Origin: Paenibacillus phytohabitans
GTDB taxonomy: Bacteria; Bacillota; Bacilli; Paenibacillales; Paenibacillaceae
DNA: 64,000 nt
Reading direction: 5' to 3'
NCBI RefSeq assembly: GCF_013141775.1
Contig: NZ_WHOB01000027.1
Span: forward strand, 124,001-188,000
The notes beneath the pieces were generated by a model. That model was given only the letters and a program-made list of their open reading frames with translations, was not told the DNA's origin and did not search any database. Below are positions 25,930 to 34,401 of this stretch, in pieces (within the stretch, counting starts at the first letter, position 1; every line of letters starts with the position of its first letter). The translations under genes were made by a program, and so were the position numbers.

Positions 25930-27300
25930 TTATTGTGCAGTTGTAATCTTAGCTCTTGCCGCTTTCCATTTGTCGTTCAGGTCCTTCATGATATCGTCAT
26001 AGGAATCCTTGCGGTTGCCGATGGCGGCTTCAATGATTACCTTCTTGAAGTCAGGCTGCCAGAGGCCGATCTCTGCCTCTTTATCGATCGCATCCACCCA
26101 GCCCTCTTCACCGGCTTTGGCGGGTGCAAGGGTGTCGAAGGTTACGTCCGTGCCTTCAAATTGCTTGAGGATTTCCGGAAGCTCAGCGCCCTTAACCGGG
26201 CTCATGCCGCCGCCTTCTGTGGTCGGATAGCCGGATTCATTAATGAACCAGTCCACCCAGGCTCTTGCCGCTTCCTTGTTCTGGCTGTGGATGCTTACAC
26301 CCAGGTTATAATCGTCGGACAGCGGGACCAGAATTTTGTCTGCGTTGGTAGGGAAAGGCATGAAGCCGACATCATCCGGATGGGCAGCCAGGCCTTTGAT
26401 CTGGCCGATGGCCCAGGAGCCGAGCATCATCGTCCCGATTTTACCGTTCGCCAGATCAGCCTTGGAGGATTCCCAGTCCGTAGTCGTAGGATCTTCTTCA
26501 ATCAGTCCGTTCTTCGCGGCGTCGTACATTACTTTGTACAGGTCGTAGTGGGGTTGTCCCGGCACGAAGTTATCATCCGAGGCAACCTGAGCGATATTTA
26601 CATAATCGCGGTCTCCGGCAACCGTAGCCAGATCGGATTCCCATTGGGTGAGCGTCCAGCCTGCTGCATAGTTCGTGTACAGCGGAACTGCATCCGTCTT
26701 GTCTTTGATGCTCTGCAGAGCAGTCTGGAACTGTTCAAAGGTTCTTGGAACCTCAGTGATACCTGCATCTTTGAATACCTGCTTGTTGTAGATCACACCG
26801 GAGAAGTTAACGGTGACCGGAATCCCGTAGGAAATGCCGTCAACCGTGCGTTCTTCCAGGCCCGTATACTGCTGCTCCAGATCGGACATTTTACCCAGCG
26901 GCTCAAAAAACTCCGGCAGGTCCTTGATCGCCACGCTGGTTGGCAGCAGCAGCACATCACCGTAATCGCTCGTGCTCATCCGGATTTTGATCTGGTCCTC
27001 ATAGTTCGACAGCGCTTCAAAGTTTACTTTGACATCCGGATATTTCTCGTTGAACTTGGCTGCGTAATCCTTGAATACGGTATCAACGATATCCGTTCTT
27101 TGGGTGATTACCGTGATTTTGCCTTTAATATCCTTGGCTGCATCTCCCTCAGGAGCGGCAGTAGCCTCCGTGCCTGTTCCCGTATTCCCTGCGTTAGTTG
27201 CTGCTGCATTATCCGCATTGTTATTGCTCGAACAGCCTGCGAATAAACCCGCCATCAGCGTCAATGCTGCTAAACTTGTAACTGCCTTTGTCTTCTTCAT
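25930..27300 (-). CDS. Sugar ABC transporter substrate-binding lipoprotein
   Basis: 456 residues. The signal peptide ends in the lipobox LFAGC, followed by an Asn/Ala/Thr-rich linker of about 40 residues. The SBP_bac_1 fold follows (VITQRTDIVDTVFKDYAAKF, GDVLLLP, YGIPVTVNFSGVIYNKQVF, MMLGSWAIGQIKG). Probable ligand: manno-oligosaccharides released by the GH5 enzyme at 32.1-34.3 kb. It is a clear paralogue of the lipoprotein at 28505-29800. It heads the operon with permeases, GH130 and esterase. Confidence 0.93.
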   Translation of the reverse strand: MKKTKAVTSLAALTLMAGLFAGCSSNNNADNAAATNAGNTGTGTEATAAPEGDAAKDIKGKITVITQRTDIVDTVFKDYAAKFNEKYPDVKVNFEALSNYEDQIKIRMSTSDYGDVLLLPTSVAIKDLPEFFEPLGKMSDLEQQYTGLEERTVDGISYGIPVTVNFSGVIYNKQVFKDAGITEVPRTFEQFQTALQSIKDKTDAVPLYTNYAAGWTLTQWESDLATVAGDRDYVNIAQVASDDNFVPGQPHYDLYKVMYDAAKNGLIEEDPTTTDWESSKADLANGKIGTMMLGSWAIGQIKGLAAHPDDVGFMPFPTNADKILVPLSDDYNLGVSIHSQNKEAARAWVDWFINESGYPTTEGGGMSPVKGAELPEILKQFEGTDVTFDTLAPAKAGEEGWVDAIDKEAEIGLWQPDFKKVIIEAAIGNRKDSYDDIMKDLNDKWKAARAKITTAQ

Positions 27301-27337
27301 TGCTGGTTAGACCCCTCTCTCCGATTCACAGATCATA

Positions 27338-27356
27338 ATAACAATAAACTAACAAA
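27338..27356 (-). promoter_or_regulatory. Shared 19-bp motif upstream of the transporter operon
   Basis: On the minus strand TTTGTTAGTTTATTGTTAT lies about 40 bp before the lipoprotein start. 17 of 19 bases match the copy in front of the mannan sensor kinase (31745-31763). It may be the target of the YesN-type regulator or part of the promoter. The rest of 27301-27550 is AT-rich and I see no gene in it. Confidence 0.5.
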
Positions 27357-27552
27357 CTTTCACGGAATTAAAGATTAATTCCCCACACATGAGCTTAATT
27401 AATGCCTATTCTCGTGAAAAAGAGTGTTGGTATCGCTTACAGACTAATTATAGATCGTATCCAACCCTAAAACGATGGTTTGAATTGTTTTTTCTGGTCT
27501 TCAATTTGTTATTTTTGTTTTTATTATTTTATTATTTAATACAAAAAAACAT

Positions 27553-27577
27553 CAAAAAAAGAGGGCTTTCGCCCTCC
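27553..27577 (-). terminator. Terminator after the mannan response regulator
   Basis: GAGGGC and GCCCTC pair around a short loop at 27561-27576. Seven A at 27554-27560 give a T-tract on the minus strand. It separates the signalling genes from the transport operon. Confidence 0.85.
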
Positions 27578-27619
27578 GCAATTCATTTCATCCTGTTCAC
27601 ATGCATTTATCCGCGCTTC

Positions 27620-28387
27620 TTACTCTTTGGGAACTCGGCAGCCGCTCTTATAATCCTTGGGAGTCATGCCGCATATTTTTTTGAACAGCTTGTTGAAATA
27701 TACGGGATCATTATAGCCGACCCGTTCGGCAATCTCGTAATTCTTGAGTTCAGGCTGCCCGGTCAGGAGCTCCTTGGCCTTCGCAATCCGTATACCAATC
27801 AGATAATCGGTAATCGTCTGTCCGGTCTTGTATTTGAACAGGCGGCTGATATAGCTGGCATTCATTCCGACCGTCTCCGCCAGGCGCTCCAGCTCGAAGT
27901 TATGGCTGTATTCCTTCTCCAGGATCACTTTGGTCTGTTCGACCACGTGATGTTCCCTGCCTCCCGGAGCCTGCAATACCGGCTGTTCCGTTCCGGAAGA
28001 CTTCAGCTGCCTGTTCTCCTCTACCCGCTTCAGCAGTTCGTATAACTGGGCTTTCTCGATTGGCTTCAGCAGATAATCCATCACGCCGAAACGGATCGCC
28101 CTCCGGGCATATTCGAAATCGTTGAACCCGCTCAGTACCGCAATGGGCAGATTCTTCATATGGCCTCTGGCTTCTTCAATCAGCTTAAAGCCGTCCATCC
28201 TAGGCATCTTGATATCCGTAATCAGCAGATCAAGATCCCCTGATGACATTGCTGAAAGGTGATTCCACGCCTCCAGACCGTTACCATACGAGCCGATAAC
28301 CTCCACTTCCACATCCATTCTGGAAGTAATCTTCTCAAGCCCGCGGCGAATCACTTCCTCATCATCCGCAATCATGATTCTGATCAC
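27620..28387 (-). CDS. Response regulator, YesN-type, of the mannan locus
   Basis: 255 residues, short for this class because the middle region is nearly absent. The receiver domain has IADDEE, phospho-Asp in LLITDIKMPRMDG and K in YLLKPIEK. A C-terminal AraC double helix-turn-helix follows, with MNASYISRLFKYKTGQTITD and the ending LFKKICGMTPKDYK. The GTG at 28387 is preferred because GGAGG lies 11 bases upstream. Partner of the kinase at 29797-31698. The likely targets are the transporter operon and the mannanase. Confidence 0.92.
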   Translation of the reverse strand: MIRIMIADDEEVIRRGLEKITSRMDVEVEVIGSYGNGLEAWNHLSAMSSGDLDLLITDIKMPRMDGFKLIEEARGHMKNLPIAVLSGFNDFEYARRAIRFGVMDYLLKPIEKAQLYELLKRVEENRQLKSSGTEQPVLQAPGGREHHVVEQTKVILEKEYSHNFELERLAETVGMNASYISRLFKYKTGQTITDYLIGIRIAKAKELLTGQPELKNYEIAERVGYNDPVYFNKLFKKICGMTPKDYKSGCRVPKE

Positions 28388-28504
28388 TTGGCAAACCGCC
28401 TCCAGCCTTATTATCGCTTGCACAATGATTGCGTTACCATTTCAATTATAGGCTTCATCCCGGCAATATAAAATGTGCTGTATTGCTTTTTTATAGTCTT
28501 CTCT

Positions 28505-29800
28505 TTACTTTGTGTCCGTTAAAGTGCGTGCTTCCTCCCACTTCTCATTCAGCCCGTCAAAGGCCTTCTGTAAATCCGGCGCGGCAATCAGCTCCTGGAT
28601 ATAGTCTCCGGAGGCAAAGGACAGCTTCGAGCGGTTGGCCATATCAATAAAGGTGTCCGTCTGTACGGTCGCCTCTACCAGCTCAGGCTGATAGGAGAGA
28701 AATTCACGGTATTGTTCCATGGAAGGCTCTGCGTTACCGTCCAGCGGAAGAAATCCTTCTGCGGTATAAGAGGTTTCATGGACCAGGAATTCCACCCAGG
28801 CCATCGACAGCTCCTTGTTTCTGCTGAATTTGCTGACGCCGATGAACCAGTCGGGATTCAGAGGTGCATAATGCTTCAGCCCGTTATCATAGGGAAACGG
28901 GAAAAAACCGATATCCTCCGGAGCCGCTCCGGCATCAAGGATCTGGCGGATAGTCCAGTTGCCGCTCAGGAACATCCCGGCCTCCCCTTTAGCCAGCTTG
29001 GTTTTGGAAATCTCCCAATTATTCGAGAACAGCTCCTCCTCTGCATAACCGCGGGCTATGATGGTACGGGTAATTCCGAGTAAGCGGCCCCATTCATTAT
29101 CAAGCTGCCAGGGAGCATTCTCATGAACCATATCGTTCAGGTAATCGGGATTCCCGGTCATGTAATTAACCATATTATTGCCCCATTCCCGCAGAGGCCA
29201 GACTGCACCGTAATTCATATAGATCGGCGTAATGTCCGCTTGCTTCAGCTTGGCGCAGATGGCGTAGAATTCATCCAGCGTCTGCGGAATTTCCGTGATG
29301 CCCGCTTGCTTGAACGCCTTTTTGTTGTAGACAATCCCGCTTGTCGTTGTCCCGGTAGACAGTCCGTATCTTCTGCCGTCATAGGCAGCAAAGGTAGTGA
29401 ACCTCTCCCCGGCAGACATCTCCGCACTAAGCGGCTCAAAAAAATAATCCAGCTCCTTCGCCGGCAGATTGACCGGCAGCAGCAGCACATCACCGGCATC
29501 CTTGGTGGAGAGGCGCACCATAATATCGGTCGCATAGTTGGATAAGCCTTCGAATTCTACGCTTGCTTCCGGATACTTCTTCATAAACTGGTCGGCATAC
29601 CCCTGCATTGTACCGTTCTCAATAAGATCAATCCGGTTCGTCAGCATGAGAATGGTACCGGACAGGCTCTGCTGTTCATGGTCTGCTGCAGGCGTTGCCG
29701 GAACGGCCGGCTGGCTGCCGGAGTTGTCACAGCCCGCAGACAGCAGAAGCAGCAGTAACAACATTATACGCAGAGGCCGGTGTGCGTTCGTCTTTTTCAA
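28505..29800 (-). CDS. Substrate-binding lipoprotein coupled to the sensor kinase
   Basis: 431 residues with lipobox LLSAGC. The fold and many motifs match the transport lipoprotein at 25930-27300: IDLIENGTMQGYADQFMKKY, GLSNYATDIMVRLSTKDAGD, GDVLLLPVNLPAKELDYFFEP, GIVYNKKAFKQAGITEIPQT. Its start overlaps the kinase stop by 4 bp (ATGA), and the response regulator follows. No permease is next to it. It may therefore present the sugar to the kinase rather than to the importer; this is inferred from position. Confidence 0.9.
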   Translation of the reverse strand: MKKTNAHRPLRIMLLLLLLLSAGCDNSGSQPAVPATPAADHEQQSLSGTILMLTNRIDLIENGTMQGYADQFMKKYPEASVEFEGLSNYATDIMVRLSTKDAGDVLLLPVNLPAKELDYFFEPLSAEMSAGERFTTFAAYDGRRYGLSTGTTTSGIVYNKKAFKQAGITEIPQTLDEFYAICAKLKQADITPIYMNYGAVWPLREWGNNMVNYMTGNPDYLNDMVHENAPWQLDNEWGRLLGITRTIIARGYAEEELFSNNWEISKTKLAKGEAGMFLSGNWTIRQILDAGAAPEDIGFFPFPYDNGLKHYAPLNPDWFIGVSKFSRNKELSMAWVEFLVHETSYTAEGFLPLDGNAEPSMEQYREFLSYQPELVEATVQTDTFIDMANRSKLSFASGDYIQELIAAPDLQKAFDGLNEKWEEARTLTDTK

Positions 29801-31698
29801 TCCGGTTGACTCCCTTCTGTCTCTGATTCACTGGCCGAGCGGTACGGGGGAAGCGGCAGCGAGAGGATAACATCCGTTCCCTCGCCTAGCTTACTGAACA
29901 CCTCAATGCCATAAGCTGCCCCGTAGTTCAGCTGTAACCGCTGATGCACATTTTTCATGCCGATCCCGCCATTGATGCTTTTCTTCGGAGGCGATTCCCG
30001 TTTCAGATCATCGTTCAGCTTGTCCAGGGTCGCCTGCTCCATCCCGCAGCCGTCGTCGCGGATATGGAACAGCAGCTTCTGGCTGGTGATCTCGCAGCTG
30101 ATGCTGAGATGCATATGCTCTTTACTGTCATCAAGCCCATGGTACGCGGCATTCTCAATAATCGGCTGGAACACCAGCTTGATGATCGAATAATGATCCA
30201 GCTCCTCAGGTACATCAATCTGCAGCACGAACCGTCCCGGATAACGGCAGCCCAGAAGCTCAACATAATTGCGGACATATAACAGCTCCTGCTTCATCGT
30301 TGTCCGGCCTGACAATTCACTGGTGCTATACCGCAGCAGCTTGCCCAGAATTGAGATCATATCGGCAGCTTCTACGTCATCGTTAATCTCCGCCGTCATC
30401 CGGATGGACTCCAGTGTGTTATAGATGAAATGCGGGTTAATCTGGCTCTGCAGCGCATGCAGCTCCGCTTCCTTCTTCTGCTCCTCGATCCGGTATATAT
30501 CCTGAATCAGCTGCCTGATGCGGGCCAGCATCCGGTTGAACTGATGGCCGAGCAGGCCAATCTCATCCCGGCGTTTCACGCGGAAGTTAACATCCAGATC
30601 ACCGCCCTGCACCCTTTTCATCAGCTGAATCATTTGCGTCAGCGGTTTGGTCAGCGCGAAGGACAGCACAATGGAAATGAACAAGGCCAGCACAATAATA
30701 ATCAGTGTCGCCGCCAGGGTCGCGTTGCGGGTCAGCTTCACATCACGGGTTAATTCATCAACCGGAATGGAGATAATCACCTTCCAGCTCGTCTTGGAGG
30801 AGCTGGAGTAAATATTCAGCCGCTCCTTGCCCGAGACTGTATCATAGAAGCTTCCGGCCGCGCCCTGAGCGCTGCGGAATAGCGGAGTCTGCGAGATATC
30901 CTTCGTCAGCAGCTTCTGGTCACTGTCATAAATGACCTTGCCCTTCTCGTCCACGATCAGCGATGTACCGCGGGTTACCCGGTCAAGCTCCGCTACCTGG
31001 GTCTCCATATTGCTGATATTAGCCTCCACCGCAATCAGTCCGACAGGATTCCAGAGACTGTCGACAATTTTGCGGACAACGGTATAAGCATAACGGGTGC
31101 TCTGCAGATTGGTAGTGTAGGCCTGTGTGCCGAATAGCAGCGCTTCACCGCTGGAATCCTTGGCCTGCTCGGTCCAGAAGGCGTAGCTCTGATCCAGATC
31201 AAGCCGCACGCCGCCATCCTTGGCAGAGTAATAACCGTTACCGTAGGCGTCAAAAATATAGACGGAGTTCGTCCCCCGCTTGATATTGTTAATGAAGGAG
31301 ATGTTGCCCTCTATTCCCCTCTGGATAGACAGCAGCAGATCGAAATCGCCCGGCGCTACCCCGGCGTTTCCATGGTCCCCCTGGGTCATTTTCTTCTGTT
31401 CATAATACCGGTTGGACGCGATCAGATTCTGCTTGATATCGTTTACATAAGCCGGCATTGAGGAGATCCTTTTCATATCTTCTATGTAGTCATCGATCCC
31501 ATCCATCATTTGATCAATCAGCTTCTCTGAATAAGCGACGGTATTCGCTTGAATCGACTCGGAATAGCTCTTAAAGCTGATGATGCTGATAATAGAAAGA
31601 GGCAGTGTGATAATAACCAGAAAGACGAGCAGCAGCTTACGCTCCATGCCCATGTCCCTGATAAAAGACCACCTGCTGTGTTTGTGTTGATCCATCAT
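29797..31698 (-). CDS. Sensor histidine kinase, YesM-type, of the mannan locus
   Basis: About 633 residues. Membrane helix near the N-terminus (KLLLVFLVIITLPLSIISII), an extracellular dCache-like region of about 270 residues, a second helix (AATLIIIVLALFISIVLSFA), HAMP, His_kinase with INPHFIYNTLESI, and HATPase with IIENAAYHG and the glycine motif GGIGMKNVHQRL. The ATG at 31698 after GAAGGGGAAG is preferred to the ATG 16 codons earlier. It is coupled to the second binding lipoprotein, suggesting a three-part sugar-sensing unit with the regulator at 27620-28387. Confidence 0.92.
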   Translation of the reverse strand: MMDQHKHSRWSFIRDMGMERKLLLVFLVIITLPLSIISIISFKSYSESIQANTVAYSEKLIDQMMDGIDDYIEDMKRISSMPAYVNDIKQNLIASNRYYEQKKMTQGDHGNAGVAPGDFDLLLSIQRGIEGNISFINNIKRGTNSVYIFDAYGNGYYSAKDGGVRLDLDQSYAFWTEQAKDSSGEALLFGTQAYTTNLQSTRYAYTVVRKIVDSLWNPVGLIAVEANISNMETQVAELDRVTRGTSLIVDEKGKVIYDSDQKLLTKDISQTPLFRSAQGAAGSFYDTVSGKERLNIYSSSSKTSWKVIISIPVDELTRDVKLTRNATLAATLIIIVLALFISIVLSFALTKPLTQMIQLMKRVQGGDLDVNFRVKRRDEIGLLGHQFNRMLARIRQLIQDIYRIEEQKKEAELHALQSQINPHFIYNTLESIRMTAEINDDVEAADMISILGKLLRYSTSELSGRTTMKQELLYVRNYVELLGCRYPGRFVLQIDVPEELDHYSIIKLVFQPIIENAAYHGLDDSKEHMHLSISCEITSQKLLFHIRDDGCGMEQATLDKLNDDLKRESPPKKSINGGIGMKNVHQRLQLNYGAAYGIEVFSKLGEGTDVILSLPLPPYRSASESETEGSQPD

Positions 31699-31744
31699 TT
31701 GGTCTTCCCCTTCATCAGCTTTACCTAACTTTTTACAATAAACC

Positions 31745-31763
31745 ATAACATTTAACTAACAAA
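31745..31763 (-). promoter_or_regulatory. Shared motif in front of the mannan sensor kinase
   Basis: TTTGTTAGTTAAATGTTAT on the minus strand, 17 of 19 identical to 27338-27356. It overlaps the predicted transcription start. Together with GCTAACAAG at 31773-31781 it forms an inverted repeat that surrounds the -10 box. Confidence 0.5.
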
Positions 31764-31766
31764 ACA

Positions 31767-31795
31767 ATTATACTTGTTAGCTTTGGCATACACAA
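31767..31795 (-). promoter_or_regulatory. Promoter of the mannan sensor kinase operon
   Basis: TTGTGT (31795-31790) and a perfect TATAAT (31772-31767) are spaced by 17 bp, about 70 bp before the kinase start. The flanking TTGTTAG words suggest control at this promoter. Confidence 0.7.
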
Positions 31796-31850
31796 GGAAA
31801 ACTGCCTGTTGCTTCTATTAACTAGTAATGCCGCGGAAACATTAATAAAT

Positions 31851-31882
31851 ACCCTTTCACTTCTTAGCGGGAAGTGAAAGGG
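31851..31882 (-). terminator. Second hairpin between mannanase and kinase genes
   Basis: CCCTTTCACTTC and GAAGTGAAAGGG pair around a seven-base loop. On the minus strand TATTTATT follows. It lies directly upstream of the kinase promoter and may insulate it from the mannanase transcript. Confidence 0.6.
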
Positions 31883-32059
31883 CAGCAAAGTTAAAGCTCA
31901 CGTGATTAGGATTGCGGTTCTATTCCCTGTAAATAATTATCAAAACAAACTAAATAATTGTCATGAAAGCGATTTATTATTATTTTATCAGCAGATTCTT
32001 TAATGAACAGGGGCTGTGTTTACATTTATATAACTGTATTTGTATTCCATTAAAAAAAG

Positions 32060-32104
32060 CTGTAAAAAACAAAGACTGCAACCCGATAACGGGTACACAG
32101 TCTT
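32060..32104 (-). terminator. Intrinsic terminator of the mannanase gene
   Basis: AAGACTG (32072-32078) pairs with CAGTCTT (32098-32104), with an inner ACCCG/CGGGT stem and an ATAA loop. On the minus strand it is followed by TGTTTTTTAC. Confidence 0.82.
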
Positions 32105-32136
32105 GGAGCGGTGAAAGATACATGAATGGCAGTTGC

Positions 32137-34254
32137 TTAATTGTTTGCTGCTGCATCAAAAACCGCAGCCCGCTTCGAGGTTGCTCTGATTCCGTCCGGC
32201 CCGTTGATGAGCGCATTTCCTTGTTCGGTGTAGCTGGTTCCTGCCCAGTCATTGGACATATCCAGATACTCCAGACCGGGGCCATTTCCTTTCCAAGACC
32301 ATCCGAGATACCCGACGCCTTTTTGCCGGGAATAGCTCATAATAGCCGCTTCATCGACATCACCATTCGTATGTCTGATTCCGAACTCACCGATAACCAG
32401 CGCCAAATTCTTGTTCAGCACATTATCAATATTAGTCTTAACCGTTGCCGCGTTCCCGCCTGCGTATTCATACATATGAATCGAGAACATCGTATTTTTC
32501 AGGGGATCCGCATTAAATACCTGTGTTCCATAATCAACTATGGATTGCGGATATTGCCCCCAGCCTGCTCCGTCAACCATAAGGGTGTTCTGGATACCGG
32601 CATTTCTAAGCTTCGGTATTACAGCTGTATATCCTTTAGCCCAGTTAGCCCCATCCCACGTGCCGTACCACTCATTGGCGATGTTGAGGATAACCGTCTT
32701 TTCTTTACCGATAAGCGCACTCTTCATTTCAATCCAATAATTCGCAATATTATTCAGAACAGTCTCGCTGTCCGAGCCGGTTCCATCATGGACTTCAAGG
32801 ACGGCTACCAGTTTATTCTGTTCACACAAGGTAATCAGACTCTGGATGGCTGCCAGATTGTCTTTCGACCACTGCTGCCCATCGGAGAGAACAATTCTTA
32901 CCGTATTTGCTCCTGTCCGCGCTATTGCAGGGATGGCAACGGCGTCCTGGCCTTTGTACCAGGTGTAAGCATGGTTAATTCCCCTCATCACAAACGGAGT
33001 TCCGTTAGACTCATACAAGGTCGTTCCCTGTATATAAAATCCCTTGTTATCGGAAGTCGAAGCGGTGATTACGCTCAAAACTGCGCTTGCCGGAGATATA
33101 TTCCTTGCTGCGTCCTTCGCCTTGACTGTGAAATTGTATGCTGTATTGGCAGTCAAGCCGGTTACCGTATAGCTTGTGGTTGTACTCGTTCCAGCCAGAG
33201 CCGATCCATTATAAATGTCGTACCCTGCTACTCCCGCGTTGTCTGTAGATGCTGTCCAGGTAAGGCTTACGCTGGTTTCCGTTTTTGAGGAGCTCTGGAG
33301 ATTTGTTGGTGCAGTTGGCGGAGTGGAGTCCGGGGTAGTTACGATCTGTGTAAATCTCCATCTCTGTTGTGCGTTCCCGTTATCTGTCCATTGCTGTACA
33401 TTAGCTCCATCTGCAGATGAGCCTCCTTCTACATCCAGGGCTTTACCGCTGCTATTGGATATTAACTTGTAATATCCGTTGCCTGCAGCAACAATGCTCC
33501 ACTTCTGACTGGCTGCATTGTTGTCCGTCCATTGGCGGACATTGGCTCCGTCTGTATTTGCAGGTCCTGCAGCATCCAGTGCCTTGCCGCTGGATTCGGC
33601 GATCAATTTATAGGCCCCATCCCCCGCATCAATCACTTTCCACCTTTGCTGGGGGGTGCCATTATCTGTCCACTGCTGCACATTGGCTCCGTCTGCGGCT
33701 GCACCTCCAGCCACATCAAGAGCTTTGCCGCTATGACGGACGGTAAGCTTATACACCGCTCCGGAAGTAATGCCGTTATCCACGGGTCCGCTATCCGAAT
33801 ACACCTCGAAATCCCAGAGGGAATACCCGTACTGGGTTGCCCGCTGCGTTCCATACATTCTCACATATCTGGCACTTCTGGGTTCAAATGAAATTTGATC
33901 AATCCCGCCGTCACCTGTTGTTGTCGAGTATACCGTACTCCAGCTGCTGTTATCTGTTGAGACCTGAATTTGATACGCTTTTGCGTAGGCAGCTTCCCAG
34001 TTTAGCCTAACCCCATTCACATTGTTTGCGCTTCCAAGATCAACGCTGATCCACTGCGGATCTGCATAATCAGAGGACCACCGGGTGGAAGAATTTCCGT
34101 CAACGGCCATATCCGGTGTTTTTGTTGAATCCTCGCTTGAGCTTGCAGCTGCGGTTGTGTTCCCTGCAAGGTTGGCCGCTGCACTAGTCTCCAAGGGCGG
34201 TACCACCCCAATAAGCAATCCGAACACCATAATTAATGACAACATTTTCTTCAA
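32137..34254 (-). CDS. Secreted modular GH5 beta-mannanase (CBM32-ricin-FN3-GH5)
   Basis: 705 residues. A signal peptide (about 1-27, ending ETSAAA) is followed by an F5/8 discoidin/CBM32 module (about 30-155, SSTRWSSDYADPQWISVDLG). A ricin-type lectin module with three QxW-like repeats (ADGANVQQWTDNG) comes next, then one FN3 domain (about 310-400), and a GH5 catalytic domain (about 405-695). The GH5 part matches bacterial endo-1,4-beta-mannanases of subfamily 8: FVMRGINHAYTWY, TGANTVRIVLSDG, acid/base Glu in NIANEWYGTWDG, nucleophile Glu in LVIGEFGIRHTNGDVDE. It should cut mannan outside the cell and feed the importer downstream. Confidence 0.94.
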   Translation of the reverse strand: MKKMLSLIMVFGLLIGVVPPLETSAAANLAGNTTAAASSSEDSTKTPDMAVDGNSSTRWSSDYADPQWISVDLGSANNVNGVRLNWEAAYAKAYQIQVSTDNSSWSTVYSTTTGDGGIDQISFEPRSARYVRMYGTQRATQYGYSLWDFEVYSDSGPVDNGITSGAVYKLTVRHSGKALDVAGGAAADGANVQQWTDNGTPQQRWKVIDAGDGAYKLIAESSGKALDAAGPANTDGANVRQWTDNNAASQKWSIVAAGNGYYKLISNSSGKALDVEGGSSADGANVQQWTDNGNAQQRWRFTQIVTTPDSTPPTAPTNLQSSSKTETSVSLTWTASTDNAGVAGYDIYNGSALAGTSTTTSYTVTGLTANTAYNFTVKAKDAARNISPASAVLSVITASTSDNKGFYIQGTTLYESNGTPFVMRGINHAYTWYKGQDAVAIPAIARTGANTVRIVLSDGQQWSKDNLAAIQSLITLCEQNKLVAVLEVHDGTGSDSETVLNNIANYWIEMKSALIGKEKTVILNIANEWYGTWDGANWAKGYTAVIPKLRNAGIQNTLMVDGAGWGQYPQSIVDYGTQVFNADPLKNTMFSIHMYEYAGGNAATVKTNIDNVLNKNLALVIGEFGIRHTNGDVDEAAIMSYSRQKGVGYLGWSWKGNGPGLEYLDMSNDWAGTSYTEQGNALINGPDGIRATSKRAAVFDAAANN

Positions 34255-34373
34255 GCAACATCCCTCCCGTAATGGATAATCCCTGCATTAATTCCACTTT
34301 CGTTTGAATGGATATAGACCCAGCCCCGTCCTCCTTTCTCCTAATGGATTCAGTAGCCCTCTAACGACTACAG

Positions 34374-34401
34374 AATATTGTTTTGTTAGCATAACTGTCA
34401 A
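34374..34401 (-). promoter_or_regulatory. Candidate promoter of the mannanase gene
   Basis: A perfect TTGACA (34401-34396) and AATATT (34379-34374) are spaced by 16 bp, about 120 bp before the start codon. The spacer holds GCTAACAAAAC, the same word that flanks the kinase promoter, which suggests shared control. Confidence 0.55.

Noticed and set aside
25933..27246. 437-codon plus-strand frame opposite the sugar-binding lipoprotein
   Set aside because: It is antisense to a clear SBP gene with lipobox and ribosome site; the translated product has no recognisable domain.
31962..31977. CcpA cre-like sequence TGAAAGCGATTTAT
   Set aside because: It lies downstream of the mannanase stop, away from any promoter, and the second half does not match the consensus.
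31963..33288. 441-codon plus-strand frame opposite the mannanase
   Set aside because: It is a shadow of the GH5/ricin gene, is rich in Cys, Ile and Arg, and has no ribosome site.
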